From Nisaea denitrificans DSM 18348 (GTDB lineage Bacteria; Pseudomonadota; Alphaproteobacteria; Thalassobaculales; Thalassobaculaceae): DNA of 64,000 nucleotides. The first letter of the stretch is position 1, and the number at the start of each line of letters is the position of its first letter. The stretch covers positions 120,579 to 184,578 of the forward strand of contig NZ_KE384531.1 of NCBI RefSeq assembly GCF_000426505.1, given 5' to 3'. The notes beneath the pieces were generated by a model. It saw nothing but the letters and a program-made list of their open reading frames with translations, was not told the origin of the DNA and did not search any database. Position numbers and translations under genes: made by a program. Positions 1 to 8,143 of the stretch are shown here, piece by piece.

Positions 1-104
1 TCCGAACAGAATGGCCGGAATTCGGTCACCATCGGTTTGCCGCAGATCGCGCAGCCGGCCTTGCGCTTGCGCTTCTTTTTGTCGAACGTGCTGATATCGC
101 CCAT
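1..104 (-). CDS. yacG: YacG zinc-finger protein, DNA gyrase inhibitor family (partial, C-terminus outside window)
   Basis: Only the first 34 codons are present; the gene runs off the left edge. The ATG at 104 opens a Lys/Arg-rich N-terminus (MGDISTFDKKKRKRKAG) followed by CAICGKP and the start of FRPFCS, the Cys4 zinc-finger pattern of YacG. In E. coli YacG binds the GyrB C-terminus and inhibits gyrase; that function is family knowledge. It lies 17 nt after the RNase E/G-like gene and is the last visible gene of the murA-to-yacG run. The maf/RNase/yacG order is usual in alphaproteobacteria and supports the call despite truncation. Confidence 0.8.
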   Translation of the reverse strand, partial: MGDISTFDKKKRKRKAGCAICGKPMVTEFRPFCS

Positions 105-121
105 GGACCCGTTCCCCCGTT

Positions 122-1432
122 TTATCGCCGCGCCGGGCCGATTTCGATCTGGTCCAGCCGGAATGCCGGATCGGGCGTCAGTTTCAGGAAACCGCCCAGT
201 TTGTCTTTTGTCTCTCCGAGAGCCTTGCGTCCGGGTCCGTCAAGCCAGTCCGCTACGTCCTGAGCGCAGATCATTTCCGGCTGCGCGATGCCCTGCGTTT
301 CACGCAGCAGCCGGCGCAATGCTTCAAGCGCAATCGTGGCGGCGCGCGGGTGCTGCTCGACGGGGCGCATCATATCGTCGCGCAGCGACCGTCCGGTCCG
401 GGTCACGGTGATTTCCAGCACACCGCTCCGGGTCCAGCCGAGCACCTGCGGAGGTTGTTCCTGCATCAGGGACGGCCAGTCCTCAAAAGCGGCCTGCATC
501 GCTTCAGCGACACGGTCCCGGTCCGATTTCAGCGGAAGTTTCGGGAAATCCACCAGAACAAGGCCTGAGAGGCGGCGTAGCCGGATCTCGGCGGCAAGGT
601 CTCCGGTCATGCCTTCGAAAAGCTGGGGCCAGGCCTTCAGGCTGGCCGAAGCCCCCGCGATGTCTACGTCGATGGCGACCAGTGCTTCTGTCTCGTCGAA
701 GGTGAGCGCAATGCCATTGGAGAGTTGCAGGCGGCGTGCAAGCGCCCGGTCGATCTGGCTGTCGATATCCTCTTCAACGAAGAGCGATCCGTTACTGCTT
801 TCCGCAAGCGCGGCGCTGGGGAAGGCTGTTCGGATCCGGGACTCAAGGTCAGGTGCCGCACGTACAATTTTAGGGCCGTCGCCTGCGGCAAGCGCATCGT
901 CGACCGCTTTCCATTCGGTCAGCAGCGCGGTCAGGTCGGTAATCAGCTGAATATCGTCGGCTTCGGCGGCTTTTGCTGAGACCAGCAGGCCGATGTCGGG
1001 TGGCAGGAGTGGCTGCAAAAGGGCTTTCAGCCGTTCCCGCTTGCCTTTGGCTTTGAGTGTGCCGGCGATTGCAAATTCGGGCTCGTCCGGCCGCAGACTG
1101 ACAAACCGTCCCGCAAGCACGATCTGCCGTGCTGCCTGAGGCTGTTTGCGCCCTGCGGCGTCGGTCGTCACCGTAACGGCGACGAGTGAACCTTCCGGCG
1201 GCGGCGCCTTCTTGCCGAGCTTCAGGAACGCCTCGCCATGGCCGAGATCGACGAAGGCTGCGTTCAGCTCTGGCCGGACGGCGGTAACGCGGGCAATAAC
1301 GATTTCGCCGGCCCGCCGGGCCGCGCCACCAATACGGTCGATCCATAGGTCGGTCAGTGTGCCGTCCGCGAGCCCGGCAATCCGGGTCTCGCCAGGCGAG
1401 CGGTCGATGATCAGGCGGTCGGGGTCATGCAT
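122..1432 (-). CDS. Ribonuclease E/G family protein, short form without Zn-link
   Basis: 436 residues; a single-strand RNA endonuclease family acting in RNA maturation and decay. The ATG at 1432 was chosen because it gives the family N-terminus (MHDPDRLIIDRSPGETRIA) and overlaps the maf stop by 8 nt, suggesting translational coupling. An S1-like segment (AFVDLGHGEAFLKL) is followed by the RNase E/G core: LVAIDVD holds the first metal-binding Asp and GLVLVDF the second. The residue matching Asn305 of E. coli RNase E is Asp here. The CPxCxG zinc-link that joins RNase E dimers is absent, as is the long disordered C-terminal scaffold. Family is secure; whether it is a full RNase G is not. Confidence 0.82.
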   Translation of the reverse strand: MHDPDRLIIDRSPGETRIAGLADGTLTDLWIDRIGGAARRAGEIVIARVTAVRPELNAAFVDLGHGEAFLKLGKKAPPPEGSLVAVTVTTDAAGRKQPQAARQIVLAGRFVSLRPDEPEFAIAGTLKAKGKRERLKALLQPLLPPDIGLLVSAKAAEADDIQLITDLTALLTEWKAVDDALAAGDGPKIVRAAPDLESRIRTAFPSAALAESSNGSLFVEEDIDSQIDRALARRLQLSNGIALTFDETEALVAIDVDIAGASASLKAWPQLFEGMTGDLAAEIRLRRLSGLVLVDFPKLPLKSDRDRVAEAMQAAFEDWPSLMQEQPPQVLGWTRSGVLEITVTRTGRSLRDDMMRPVEQHPRAATIALEALRRLLRETQGIAQPEMICAQDVADWLDGPGRKALGETKDKLGGFLKLTPDPAFRLDQIEIGPARR

Positions 1433-2045
1433 GGCTCCCACCGTAGCGGAAGCCGAGCCCGGCCAAAAGAGCATGGGTTTCATAAAGGTCGAGGCCGACC
1501 ACGTTCGAATGGGAACCGGAGAGCATGCGGATATAGATCGCTGCCATGCCCTGAATGGCATAGCCGCCAGCCTTGCCGTCCCATTCGCCGGACGCGATAT
1601 AGCTGTCGATTTCCATGTCGGTCAGCCGTTTGAAGGCGACCGTCGTGGTGGCGATCCGGCTGCGTGTCTCACCACCGGGTGCGATCAGCCGAATTGCACC
1701 GATGACCTTGTGACGGCGGCCGGAAAGGTGCCCGAGGCATTTGCGAGCCTCGGCCTCTGTCTCGGCTTTAGGCAGGATTCGGCGCCCGCTGGCGACAACG
1801 GTGTCGGCGGCCAGAATGAAAGCATCAGGATGCGCGGCTGCGACCGTGTTGGCCTTTTCCCAGGCAACGCGTTCGGCATAGGCATCCGGCAATTCGCGGG
1901 GCTTCGGGGTCTCGTCGATATCGGCGGGACTGACGGCATCTGGGACAAGCCCGATGCGGGCGAGCAGATCCAGCCTTCGCGGCGAGGCGGAGGCCAAAAC
2001 GAAATGCGCGCCGGAAGGGGCGCGCAATCGAAGGGGGCCAGACAT
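1425..2045 (-). CDS. maf: Maf-like nucleoside triphosphate pyrophosphatase
   Basis: 206 residues. Maf proteins hydrolyse non-canonical or canonical nucleoside triphosphates to monophosphates, a pool-cleaning and division-linked role in the cytoplasm. The hallmark LASASPRR lies near the N-terminus, with AADTVV, SGRRHKV and GKAGGYAIQG further on. ATG 2045 was preferred to an in-frame GTG at 2054 because AGAGGTG lies at a usable distance before the ATG. The gene starts 19 nt after the infA stop and its stop overlaps the RNase E/G-like start, so infA, maf and the RNase gene look co-transcribed. Confidence 0.9.
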   Translation of the reverse strand: MSGPLRLRAPSGAHFVLASASPRRLDLLARIGLVPDAVSPADIDETPKPRELPDAYAERVAWEKANTVAAAHPDAFILAADTVVASGRRILPKAETEAEARKCLGHLSGRRHKVIGAIRLIAPGGETRSRIATTTVAFKRLTDMEIDSYIASGEWDGKAGGYAIQGMAAIYIRMLSGSHSNVVGLDLYETHALLAGLGFRYGGSHA

Positions 2046-2064
2046 GGCCGTCACCTCTGAAGAG

Positions 2065-2283
2065 TTACTTGAAGCGGAAAGTGATACGACCTTTGGTCAG
2101 ATCGTACGGGGTCATTTCCACGTTCACCCGATCACCGGCCAAAACCCGGATCCGGTTCTTGCGCATCTTGCCGCTGGTATGGGCGAGCACTTCGTGTTCA
2201 TTGTCCAGCTTCACCCGGAACATAGCGTTCGGAAGGAGTTCCGAAACGGTCCCGGAAAATTCAATAACGTCTTCTTTCGGCAT
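2065..2283 (-). CDS. infA: Translation initiation factor IF-1
   Basis: 72 residues, the normal IF-1 length, forming one S1/OB-fold that occupies the ribosomal A site during initiation. The start [20 protein letters not shown] and the end [11 protein letters not shown] are typical. The ATG at 2283 follows AAGGAG at about 7 nt; an in-frame extension upstream has no family resemblance. It sits between the phosphatase-like gene (96 nt upstream) and maf. Together with infC at 54.7-55.2 kb, two of the three initiation factors are encoded in this window. Confidence 0.97.
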   Translation of the reverse strand: MPKEDVIEFSGTVSELLPNAMFRVKLDNEHEVLAHTSGKMRKNRIRVLAGDRVNVEMTPYDLTKGRITFRFK

Positions 2284-2379
2284 TCCTGCTCCTTCAAGTC
2301 TTAAAAGTCGGGCAACTAAGTGCGCCGTGGAGTGCAGCGGGTCAAGGCCTTTTCTGAGCATGACCGGGCTGCGCACGGG

Positions 2380-2880
2380 TTATTCAGCTGTTTTGTTTTC
2401 ATCCAGCAGCGCCGCGAACCGCTTCCTGATGCGCCGCATCAGCTCATCGCGAACCTGCCGGTACGCGTCGAGACGCACGTCACGCGAGCCTTCGATGATG
2501 GTGGCGTCCAGCATTGGCCAATATTCGATATCGCACGCCATTGTCCGTGTCATTTCGATGGCCCGGTGTTGTGCTTCCGGTGACAGCGAGACGATGACAT
2601 CGAAGAAATCGTCCTCCATCTGATCGAAACTCTTCGGCGCGTGGCGCGAGATATCGATACCGACTTCCTTCAGAACCTCGACTGCAAAGGGATCGAGATC
2701 GCCATTCCGCACGCCGCAGGAATCCACATAGGCCTTCATGCCGATCAGATGCTTCATGATCGCTTCGGCCATGGGTGAGCGGACGGCGTTCTGGGTGCAG
2801 GCGAACAAGACCGCGCTCGGCTCATCGATGGGCTCGCCCAGAGGTGACGGGGCGTCGGGGGGTGAGGGGCGATCCGTCAT
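2380..2880 (-). CDS. Low-molecular-weight tyrosine phosphatase / arsenate reductase family protein
   Basis: 166 residues. The P-loop CTQNAVRS (Cys28, Arg34) within VLFACTQNAVRSPMAEAI is the C(X)5R signature of the LMW-PTP/ArsC fold. The general acid expected in a DP motif is replaced by LDA (WPMLDATIIEGS), so turnover may differ from standard LMW-PTPs. The first 20 residues are Pro/Asp-rich and look like a flexible tail. ATG 2880 lies 7 nt after the UPF0262 stop; longer in-frame starts would run into that gene. The placement between UPF0262 and infA is common in alphaproteobacteria. The substrate, protein phosphotyrosine or arsenate, is undecided. Confidence 0.82.
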   Translation of the reverse strand: MTDRPSPPDAPSPLGEPIDEPSAVLFACTQNAVRSPMAEAIMKHLIGMKAYVDSCGVRNGDLDPFAVEVLKEVGIDISRHAPKSFDQMEDDFFDVIVSLSPEAQHRAIEMTRTMACDIEYWPMLDATIIEGSRDVRLDAYRQVRDELMRRIRKRFAALLDENKTAE

Positions 2881-2887
2881 GTCCGGC

Positions 2888-3412
2888 TCAGCCCCGGATA
2901 TGAAGAACGCAGATGAGGGTAAAGAGCCGCCGGGCGGTATCAAAATCGATATCGACCTTGCCGGACAGCCGTTCCATCAGAAGCGTCGAGCCATCGTTAT
3001 GAAGTCCGCGCCGCCCCATGTCGATGGCCTCGATCTGGGACGGGTTCAGCCTTTTGATGGCGTCGTAATAGCTCTCGCAGATCTTGAAATAGTCCCGTAC
3101 CACGCGGCGGAACGGCGACATCGCGAGCCAGATCTGGTAATTGCCACCCCGCTCCGGGTCGGTGATGTCGAACAGCAGGCGATTTTCCTCGATCCGCAAT
3201 CTCAGCTCGTAGGGACCGCCCTGATCGTCGCCGGCCGGGGCAAAGCAGTTATCTTCCAGCAGGTCGTAGATTGCGACGGCGCGCTCGTGCTCGACCTCGG
3301 GACTGCGCCGGATTACGGCCGGTTCATCAAGCTCGATCTTGGAAATGCGGGCATTGGCGCGGCCCGCATCCTCGTCTTCCTCGATCGGGCCGTCGCCGAA
3401 ATCGCGCGCCAT
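2888..3412 (-). CDS. UPF0262 family protein
   Basis: 174 residues of an alphaproteobacterial family of unknown function that usually follows hisD. Recognisable segments are RISKIELDE near the N-terminus, [10 protein letters not shown] in the middle ([20 protein letters not shown] follows) and [20 protein letters not shown] near the C-terminus. It is soluble, acidic, and has no signal peptide or membrane segment. ATG 3412 was preferred to a TTG at 3445 that would lie inside hisD. It begins 13 nt after the hisD stop and ends 7 nt before the phosphatase-like start, so it belongs to the his/infA transcription unit. No function is assigned. Confidence 0.85.
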   Translation of the reverse strand: MARDFGDGPIEEDEDAGRANARISKIELDEPAVIRRSPEVEHERAVAIYDLLEDNCFAPAGDDQGGPYELRLRIEENRLLFDITDPERGGNYQIWLAMSPFRRVVRDYFKICESYYDAIKRLNPSQIEAIDMGRRGLHNDGSTLLMERLSGKVDIDFDTARRLFTLICVLHIRG

Positions 3413-3425
3413 GGCTTGATGCCGC

Positions 3426-4727
3426 CTACTCGGCGGCTGCTCCAAGACGGATAGCGACGGAACGAGCGTGGGCGCCGAGCCCTTCCGCTTCCGCCAGGGT
3501 TACGGCGGCCGGGCCGATCGCGGCGAGACTGGCCGGATCGCATTTCACCCAGGTGGTCCGCTTCAGGAAATCCAGCACGCCAAGGCCGGAGGAAAAGCGC
3601 GCGGTCCGAGCCGTCGGCAGCACATGGTTCGGGCCGGCGACATAATCGCCGATGGCTTCCGGTGTGTGGCGGCCAAGGAACATGGCCCCCGCGTGGCGGA
3701 TCTTCGCTGCCATGGCATCCGGATCGGAGACGGCAAGCTCCAGATGCTCCGGTGCCAGCCGGTCCACCAATGGGATTGCGTCCTCAAGATCCTCGACCAC
3801 AATGACCGCACCATGGTTGTTCCAGCTCGCGGCCGCGATATTGGCGCGGGGCAGGGTGGAAAGATGCTCGGAAATCGCCGCCTCGACCTTGCCGGCGAAT
3901 TCAGCGTCGTCGGTAATCAGGATCGACTGGGCAACCTCGTCATGTTCTGCCTGGGACAGCAGATCGATGGCGATCCATGAAGGATCGTTCTCGGCATCCG
4001 CGACCACCAGGATTTCCGACGGGCCGGCGATGGAGTCGATGCCGACCTTGCCGAACACCTGACGCTTGGCCGCGGCGACATATGCGTTGCCGGGGCCGAT
4101 GATCTTGTCGACCGGCTTTATGCTCTCGGTGCCGTAAGCCATCGCGGCCACGGCCTGAGCGCCGCCCACCCGGTAAATCTCGGTAATCCCGCCAAGCTCG
4201 GCGGCGGCAAGCACCAGCGGATTGATCTCGTTACCCGGTGTCGGCACCATCATGACCCGGCGTGGCACGCCCGCGACCTTGGCCGGCATGGCGTTCATCA
4301 GCACGGAGCTCGGATAAGCGGCCTTGCCGCCCGGCACATAGAGGCCGACCGCATCAACCGGGGTATGCCGCAGGCCGAGGCCAACGCCGTCCGCATCCGT
4401 ATAGTCGATGCTTTCCGGCAGTTGCGCCTTGTGAAAAGCCTCGATCCGCTCCGCTGCCTTTTCCAGTGCGGCAAGTGTCCCGGCGGAACAGGCGGAACGC
4501 GCGCGTGCGATTTCTTCGGCCGAGATGGCAATCCCAGTTTCCGCCAGATCGATATTGTCGAACTTGCGGCTGAGATCGATCAGCGCGGCGTCGCCGCGTG
4601 CGATTACATCGGCGATAATACCGGCGACGGTATCGGAGACATCGCTGTCGGTTTCCCGCTTGGAACCGACCAGCTCTTCGAATGCGCCATCGAAATCCGG
4701 CGCACCGGCAATCAGTTTACGCGGCAA
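3426..4727 (-). CDS. hisD: Histidinol dehydrogenase
   Basis: 433 residues, the usual HisD length. It performs the last two steps of histidine biosynthesis, oxidising L-histidinol to L-histidine with two NAD+ in a zinc-dependent homodimer. Signature blocks include [49 protein letters not shown] and [12 protein letters not shown]. The likely start is TTG at 4727, giving [12 protein letters not shown] as in relatives; it overlaps the hisG stop by 11 nt, so the two are probably translationally coupled. Only hisG and hisD of the pathway are here, the usual alphaproteobacterial arrangement. Confidence 0.96.
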   Translation of the reverse strand: MPRKLIAGAPDFDGAFEELVGSKRETDSDVSDTVAGIIADVIARGDAALIDLSRKFDNIDLAETGIAISAEEIARARSACSAGTLAALEKAAERIEAFHKAQLPESIDYTDADGVGLGLRHTPVDAVGLYVPGGKAAYPSSVLMNAMPAKVAGVPRRVMMVPTPGNEINPLVLAAAELGGITEIYRVGGAQAVAAMAYGTESIKPVDKIIGPGNAYVAAAKRQVFGKVGIDSIAGPSEILVVADAENDPSWIAIDLLSQAEHDEVAQSILITDDAEFAGKVEAAISEHLSTLPRANIAAASWNNHGAVIVVEDLEDAIPLVDRLAPEHLELAVSDPDAMAAKIRHAGAMFLGRHTPEAIGDYVAGPNHVLPTARTARFSSGLGVLDFLKRTTWVKCDPASLAAIGPAAVTLAEAEGLGAHARSVAIRLGAAAE

Positions 4728-5379
4728 GGGCTGCCTCCCCGATGCGATCGACCAGATCCTTCACAGGGCCCGGCCGAGTTTTCAGGGCGGCCCGGTTGAC
4801 GGCAAGGCGGGCACTGACGGCGGCGATCTGTTCGACCTCGACCAGCCCGTTTGCCTTCAGGGTGGAGCCGGTCTCGACCAGATCCACAATGCGGCGGCAA
4901 AGGCCGAGACCCGGCGCCAGCTCCATGGCGCCGTTCAGCTTGATGCATTCCGCCTGCACGCCACGGGCGGCGAAGTGGCGCCTGGTGACGTTCGGGTATT
5001 TCGTGGCGATCCGGAGGTGGCTCCAGTGCTGCGGGTTCTCTTTCGCGGCAAGCTCCGCCGGCTCGGCAACGGCAAGGCGGCAGTGCCCGACATTGAGGTC
5101 GACCGGCGCATAGATTTCCGGATGGTCGAATTCCATCAGCACATCGCTGCCGGCAATGGCGAGATGAGCGGCGCCGAAGGCGAGGAAGGTCGCCGTGTCG
5201 AAACTGCGCACGCGGATGACTTCAAGATCCGCCTGATTGGTATGAAACTGAAGGCGCCGGGAAGATTCGTTGAAAAAATCGTCCTCAAGCTCAATCCCCG
5301 CCCGCTTTAGAATGGGCGTGATGGCCTTCAGGATCCGGCCCTTCGGCAGGGCGAGGATCAGTGGCTGGTTCGCGGTCAC
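4717..5379 (-). CDS. hisG: ATP phosphoribosyltransferase, short form (HisG-S)
   Basis: 220 residues. It catalyses the committed step of histidine synthesis, condensing ATP with PRPP. Seen here are [11 protein letters not shown] at the N-terminus, [25 protein letters not shown] and [16 protein letters not shown], the PRPP-binding region. The length marks the short form without the regulatory ACT-like domain; short HisG proteins work as hetero-octamers with the HisRS-like partner HisZ, which is not in this window. GTG at 5379 is the start. It heads the hisG-hisD pair and follows the DUF2948 gene by 55 nt. Confidence 0.95.
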   Translation of the reverse strand: MTANQPLILALPKGRILKAITPILKRAGIELEDDFFNESSRRLQFHTNQADLEVIRVRSFDTATFLAFGAAHLAIAGSDVLMEFDHPEIYAPVDLNVGHCRLAVAEPAELAAKENPQHWSHLRIATKYPNVTRRHFAARGVQAECIKLNGAMELAPGLGLCRRIVDLVETGSTLKANGLVEVEQIAAVSARLAVNRAALKTRPGPVKDLVDRIGEAALAA

Positions 5380-5434
5380 CGCGTCTCTCCTGTTTTAGCC
5401 CGACAGCCGCCGCCGTGCCCGGCTGGCCGTTCGA

Positions 5435-5953
5435 TCAGGCGCCCGAGGCTTCGTCCGCCGGAGCCGTCTCATCGTCGGAATCGGGATGGGACGGGGTGAA
5501 GACGGTCGGCCAAGGCTCGCCGAGGTCCTCGATATGGCACAGGATGCGGTCAACTGCGAGTCGAATGGTCACGTTGTCGGCAAAGGCGAGGTCAATCTGT
5601 CCCGGCGATGCGTGTATGGTGAGCAGGTTCAGGATGCGCTCCCGCTTGCCCCGATCAAGGCCATGGGTGCGGACCGCGCCGACCCCTTCGAAACGGATGC
5701 CACAATGCACTCTCTCGCTGTAGAGCGTGTCGCCGTCAGCGGGGACCGTATCTGCTGATGGCGCGGTCTCCCACTTGTAGCGCTGGACGACCATGGCAAA
5801 ACGGCCGTCCTTTTCCTCGAACGTCATCTCACGGACCGGCAACAGGGCGTCCTGCAGCAAACTCGCTGCCACAGCCAGATCTTCGGCATCCTCAGCCCGG
5901 ACCCGGAACGGCTTGTCGCCCACTTCAAGCAGGCTGATGTCTCTGGGTGCCAT
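5435..5953 (-). CDS. DUF2948 family protein
   Basis: 172 residues of a conserved alphaproteobacterial family of unknown role. The segment EDAEDLAVAASLLQDALLPV followed by RFAMVVQRYKWE matches my memory of DUF2948; the C-terminal half (HASPGQIDLAFADNVTIRLA, then CHIEDLGEPWPT) is also characteristic, and the tail is Asp/Glu-rich. ATG 5953 lies 12 nt after the murA stop, so it is likely co-transcribed with murA. It is soluble with no signal peptide. The constant murA / DUF2948 / hisG neighbourhood is the main context; no biochemical function is proposed. Confidence 0.82.
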   Translation of the reverse strand: MAPRDISLLEVGDKPFRVRAEDAEDLAVAASLLQDALLPVREMTFEEKDGRFAMVVQRYKWETAPSADTVPADGDTLYSERVHCGIRFEGVGAVRTHGLDRGKRERILNLLTIHASPGQIDLAFADNVTIRLAVDRILCHIEDLGEPWPTVFTPSHPDSDDETAPADEASGA

Positions 5954-5965
5954 AGGTCCTGCCAA

Positions 5966-7276
5966 TCAGACGGTTTCTTCTTCCGCGGGTGCGTCCGCAT
6001 TCGTCGTGACACGGCGAATGTTGGCGCCGCAGGCGCTCAGTTTCTCGACCAGATTCTCATACCCGCGGTCGAGATGATAGATCCTGTTCACTTCCGTCTC
6101 GCCGTCCGCCGCCATGGCGGCGAGCACGAGACTGACCGATGCGCGCAGATCCGTTGCCATCACCGGCGCGCCGATCAGGCGGTCGACCCCGCGCACCAGG
6201 GCGGAGGAGTGATGCACATTGATGTTCGCACCCATGCGGGCCAGCTCGGGCACATGCATGAAGCGGTTCTCGAAAATCGTTTCGGTGATCATGGAGGCAC
6301 CGTTCGCGACGCTCATCAAGGTCATGAACTGGGCCTGCAGATCGGTCGGGAAGCCCGGGAAGGGTTCGGTCATGACGTCGACGCCCTTGAGCCCGCCGCG
6401 TTTCGCCGAGACCCGGATGGAGCGTTCGCCTTCCTCGATGGTGACGCCGGCCTCACGCAGGATCTCGAAGACGCTTTCGAGCAGGCCTGAGCGGGTATTG
6501 GTCAGCTCGACATCGCCGCCGGTGATGGCTGCGGCCATGACATAGGTGCCGGTCTCGATCCGGTCCGGCACCACCTTATGGACAGCGCCGCCGAGTTTAT
6601 CTTTTCCCTGGATGCGGATGGTATCGGTGCCGTGACCCTCGATTTCCGCGCCCATGGCGATCAGGCATTCGGCAAGGTCGGTGATTTCCGGCTCGCGCGC
6701 CGCATTGACCAGGATGCTCTCCCCGTCCGCGAGGCAGGCTGCCATCAGCAGGTTTTCGGTGGCGCCAACGGAAACGACAGGGAACACCACACGGCCGCCA
6801 TGCAGACGCCCGGACGGGACTTGCGCTTTCACATAGCCGCCTTCCAGGGCGACTTCCGCGCCGAGCTCGGCAAGGCCTTTCAGGTGCAGGTCTACCGGCC
6901 GGTTGCCGATAGCGCAGCCGCCGGGCAGCGACACTGTGGCCTGTCCTTCCCGGGCCAGCAGTGGGCCGAGCACCAGGACGGAGGCCCGCATCTTGCGCAC
7001 AAGGTCATACGGCGCCGTGGTGCTTTCGATGGTCTTTGCATGGAAGTCGACTGTCTGCCCGCCGCTTGCCTCGTCCTGGGTCTTGCGCTTCACGCCGTGC
7101 TGATCCAGCAGGGCTGCCATGGAGTGGATGTCGGCAAGCTTGGGCATGTTGGTCAGGGTGACCGGCTGGTCCGTGAGCAAGGTTGCTGCCATCAACGGCA
7201 ATGCGGCGTTCTTCGCTCCGCTGATCGGAATCTGCCCTTTGAGCGGCGTGCCGCCCCTGATCACCAATTTGTCCAT
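5966..7276 (-). CDS. murA: UDP-N-acetylglucosamine 1-carboxyvinyltransferase
   Basis: 436 residues. MurA transfers enolpyruvyl from PEP to UDP-GlcNAc, the first committed step of peptidoglycan synthesis, in the cytoplasm. The N-terminal [15 protein letters not shown] and the active-site loop [15 protein letters not shown] are clear; the PEP-binding cysteine (Cys121) is present, so fosfomycin sensitivity is predicted, unlike Asp-type MurA. ATG 7276 gives the family start MDKLVIRGG; a TTG one codon earlier also exists. It heads the minus-strand run, with 204 nt separating it from a small basic ORF upstream, where its promoter should lie. Confidence 0.97.
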   Translation of the reverse strand: MDKLVIRGGTPLKGQIPISGAKNAALPLMAATLLTDQPVTLTNMPKLADIHSMAALLDQHGVKRKTQDEASGGQTVDFHAKTIESTTAPYDLVRKMRASVLVLGPLLAREGQATVSLPGGCAIGNRPVDLHLKGLAELGAEVALEGGYVKAQVPSGRLHGGRVVFPVVSVGATENLLMAACLADGESILVNAAREPEITDLAECLIAMGAEIEGHGTDTIRIQGKDKLGGAVHKVVPDRIETGTYVMAAAITGGDVELTNTRSGLLESVFEILREAGVTIEEGERSIRVSAKRGGLKGVDVMTEPFPGFPTDLQAQFMTLMSVANGASMITETIFENRFMHVPELARMGANINVHHSSALVRGVDRLIGAPVMATDLRASVSLVLAAMAADGETEVNRIYHLDRGYENLVEKLSACGANIRRVTTNADAPAEEETV

Positions 7277-7480
7277 CAAGGTCCCCAGTTTTCATGCGGG
7301 CCGATCCGATCCAATCCGAACGGCACCGATCCCCGATTTGTTTTACTTTATCCCCGCACGCTCTCACAAGCCCGCGTAAGCAGAGCTTTTACCGAGAATG
7401 CGGCAGGATTTTGGGCCTTTTGCAGTGGCGGCGATTAAATCACGGCCTGTCAGGGGCGTTGCCCCTCGGACAGCCGTGCG
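7277..7480. promoter_or_regulatory. Intergenic region upstream of murA
   Basis: This 204-nt gap between murA and the small basic gene should contain the murA promoter, but I see no convincing -35/-10 pair. Near 7448-7476 there is an imperfect hairpin with a GGGGC/GCCCC core (GGGGCGTTGCCCC) just downstream of the small gene on its own strand, which may end its transcript; it lacks a good T run. Confidence 0.3.
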
Positions 7481-7660
7481 TCACTGCGCGTTATCTTTCT
7501 TTGCGCCGGATGAAGACGCGTCAGCTTCGTCAGTGCGCTGGCGTGCCTGGGCCTTGCGGCGGTGCAGATTCGCACGCAGCGCGGCGGCGCGGCGCTCGGC
7601 GCGCAGATCAGCCTCGGTCTTCTGGTCGCCCGAAGCGGCTGTTTTCGGGGGCTTTGCCAT
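7481..7660 (-). CDS. Small basic protein of unknown function (59 aa)
   Basis: An open frame from ATG 7660 to TGA 7481 encodes 59 residues, very rich in Ala, Arg and Lys. The core ALRANLHRRKAQARQR is strongly amphipathic and basic, flanked by a polar N-terminus (MAKPPKTAASGDQK) and a Ser/Asp-rich tail ending DNAQ. From memory, small alphaproteobacterial proteins with a RANLxRRKAQAR core occur near murA, but I cannot verify this. Codon third positions are GC-rich like the neighbours, which supports coding. No function is assigned; nucleic-acid binding would fit the charge. Confidence 0.6.
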   Translation of the reverse strand: MAKPPKTAASGDQKTEADLRAERRAAALRANLHRRKAQARQRTDEADASSSGAKKDNAQ

Positions 7661-7791
7661 GGCCGGAGAATGCCGCGAGAGGGTCGTGATTTCCAGTCAA
7701 GAAACGTACTTGCACCTCAGGAGTCCCTGTGGCATGTTCCGCCGCGCTTTGCGAGGGGCCTTCCTCGCTGCAGGCTTTTTCGCCGCAAGAT

Positions 7792-7866
<75 letters not shown>

Positions 7867-8143
7867 TTCCTTTCAAAAACTTAGATAGCGTTTGCCGATC
7901 TTCTCCAGCGTAGTAACGCGAGAATAGTTCGGGGAATACCGGCGACGAGCCGTGAAAAATCCATTCTCGCAAAGATCTGGGATTTTTTCCTGCACGGCGC
8001 AGTACGCCGTTGATCGTATGGAGTGATCGGCTGGCATCCGTGACAGATGCGGAGACGCCTGTTAATGACAATTCTGCGGCCGCCCCAATTCCGATTCCTC
8101 GGGTTAACGGTTCCTCATTCACACATACGACAAGGCTCACGCC

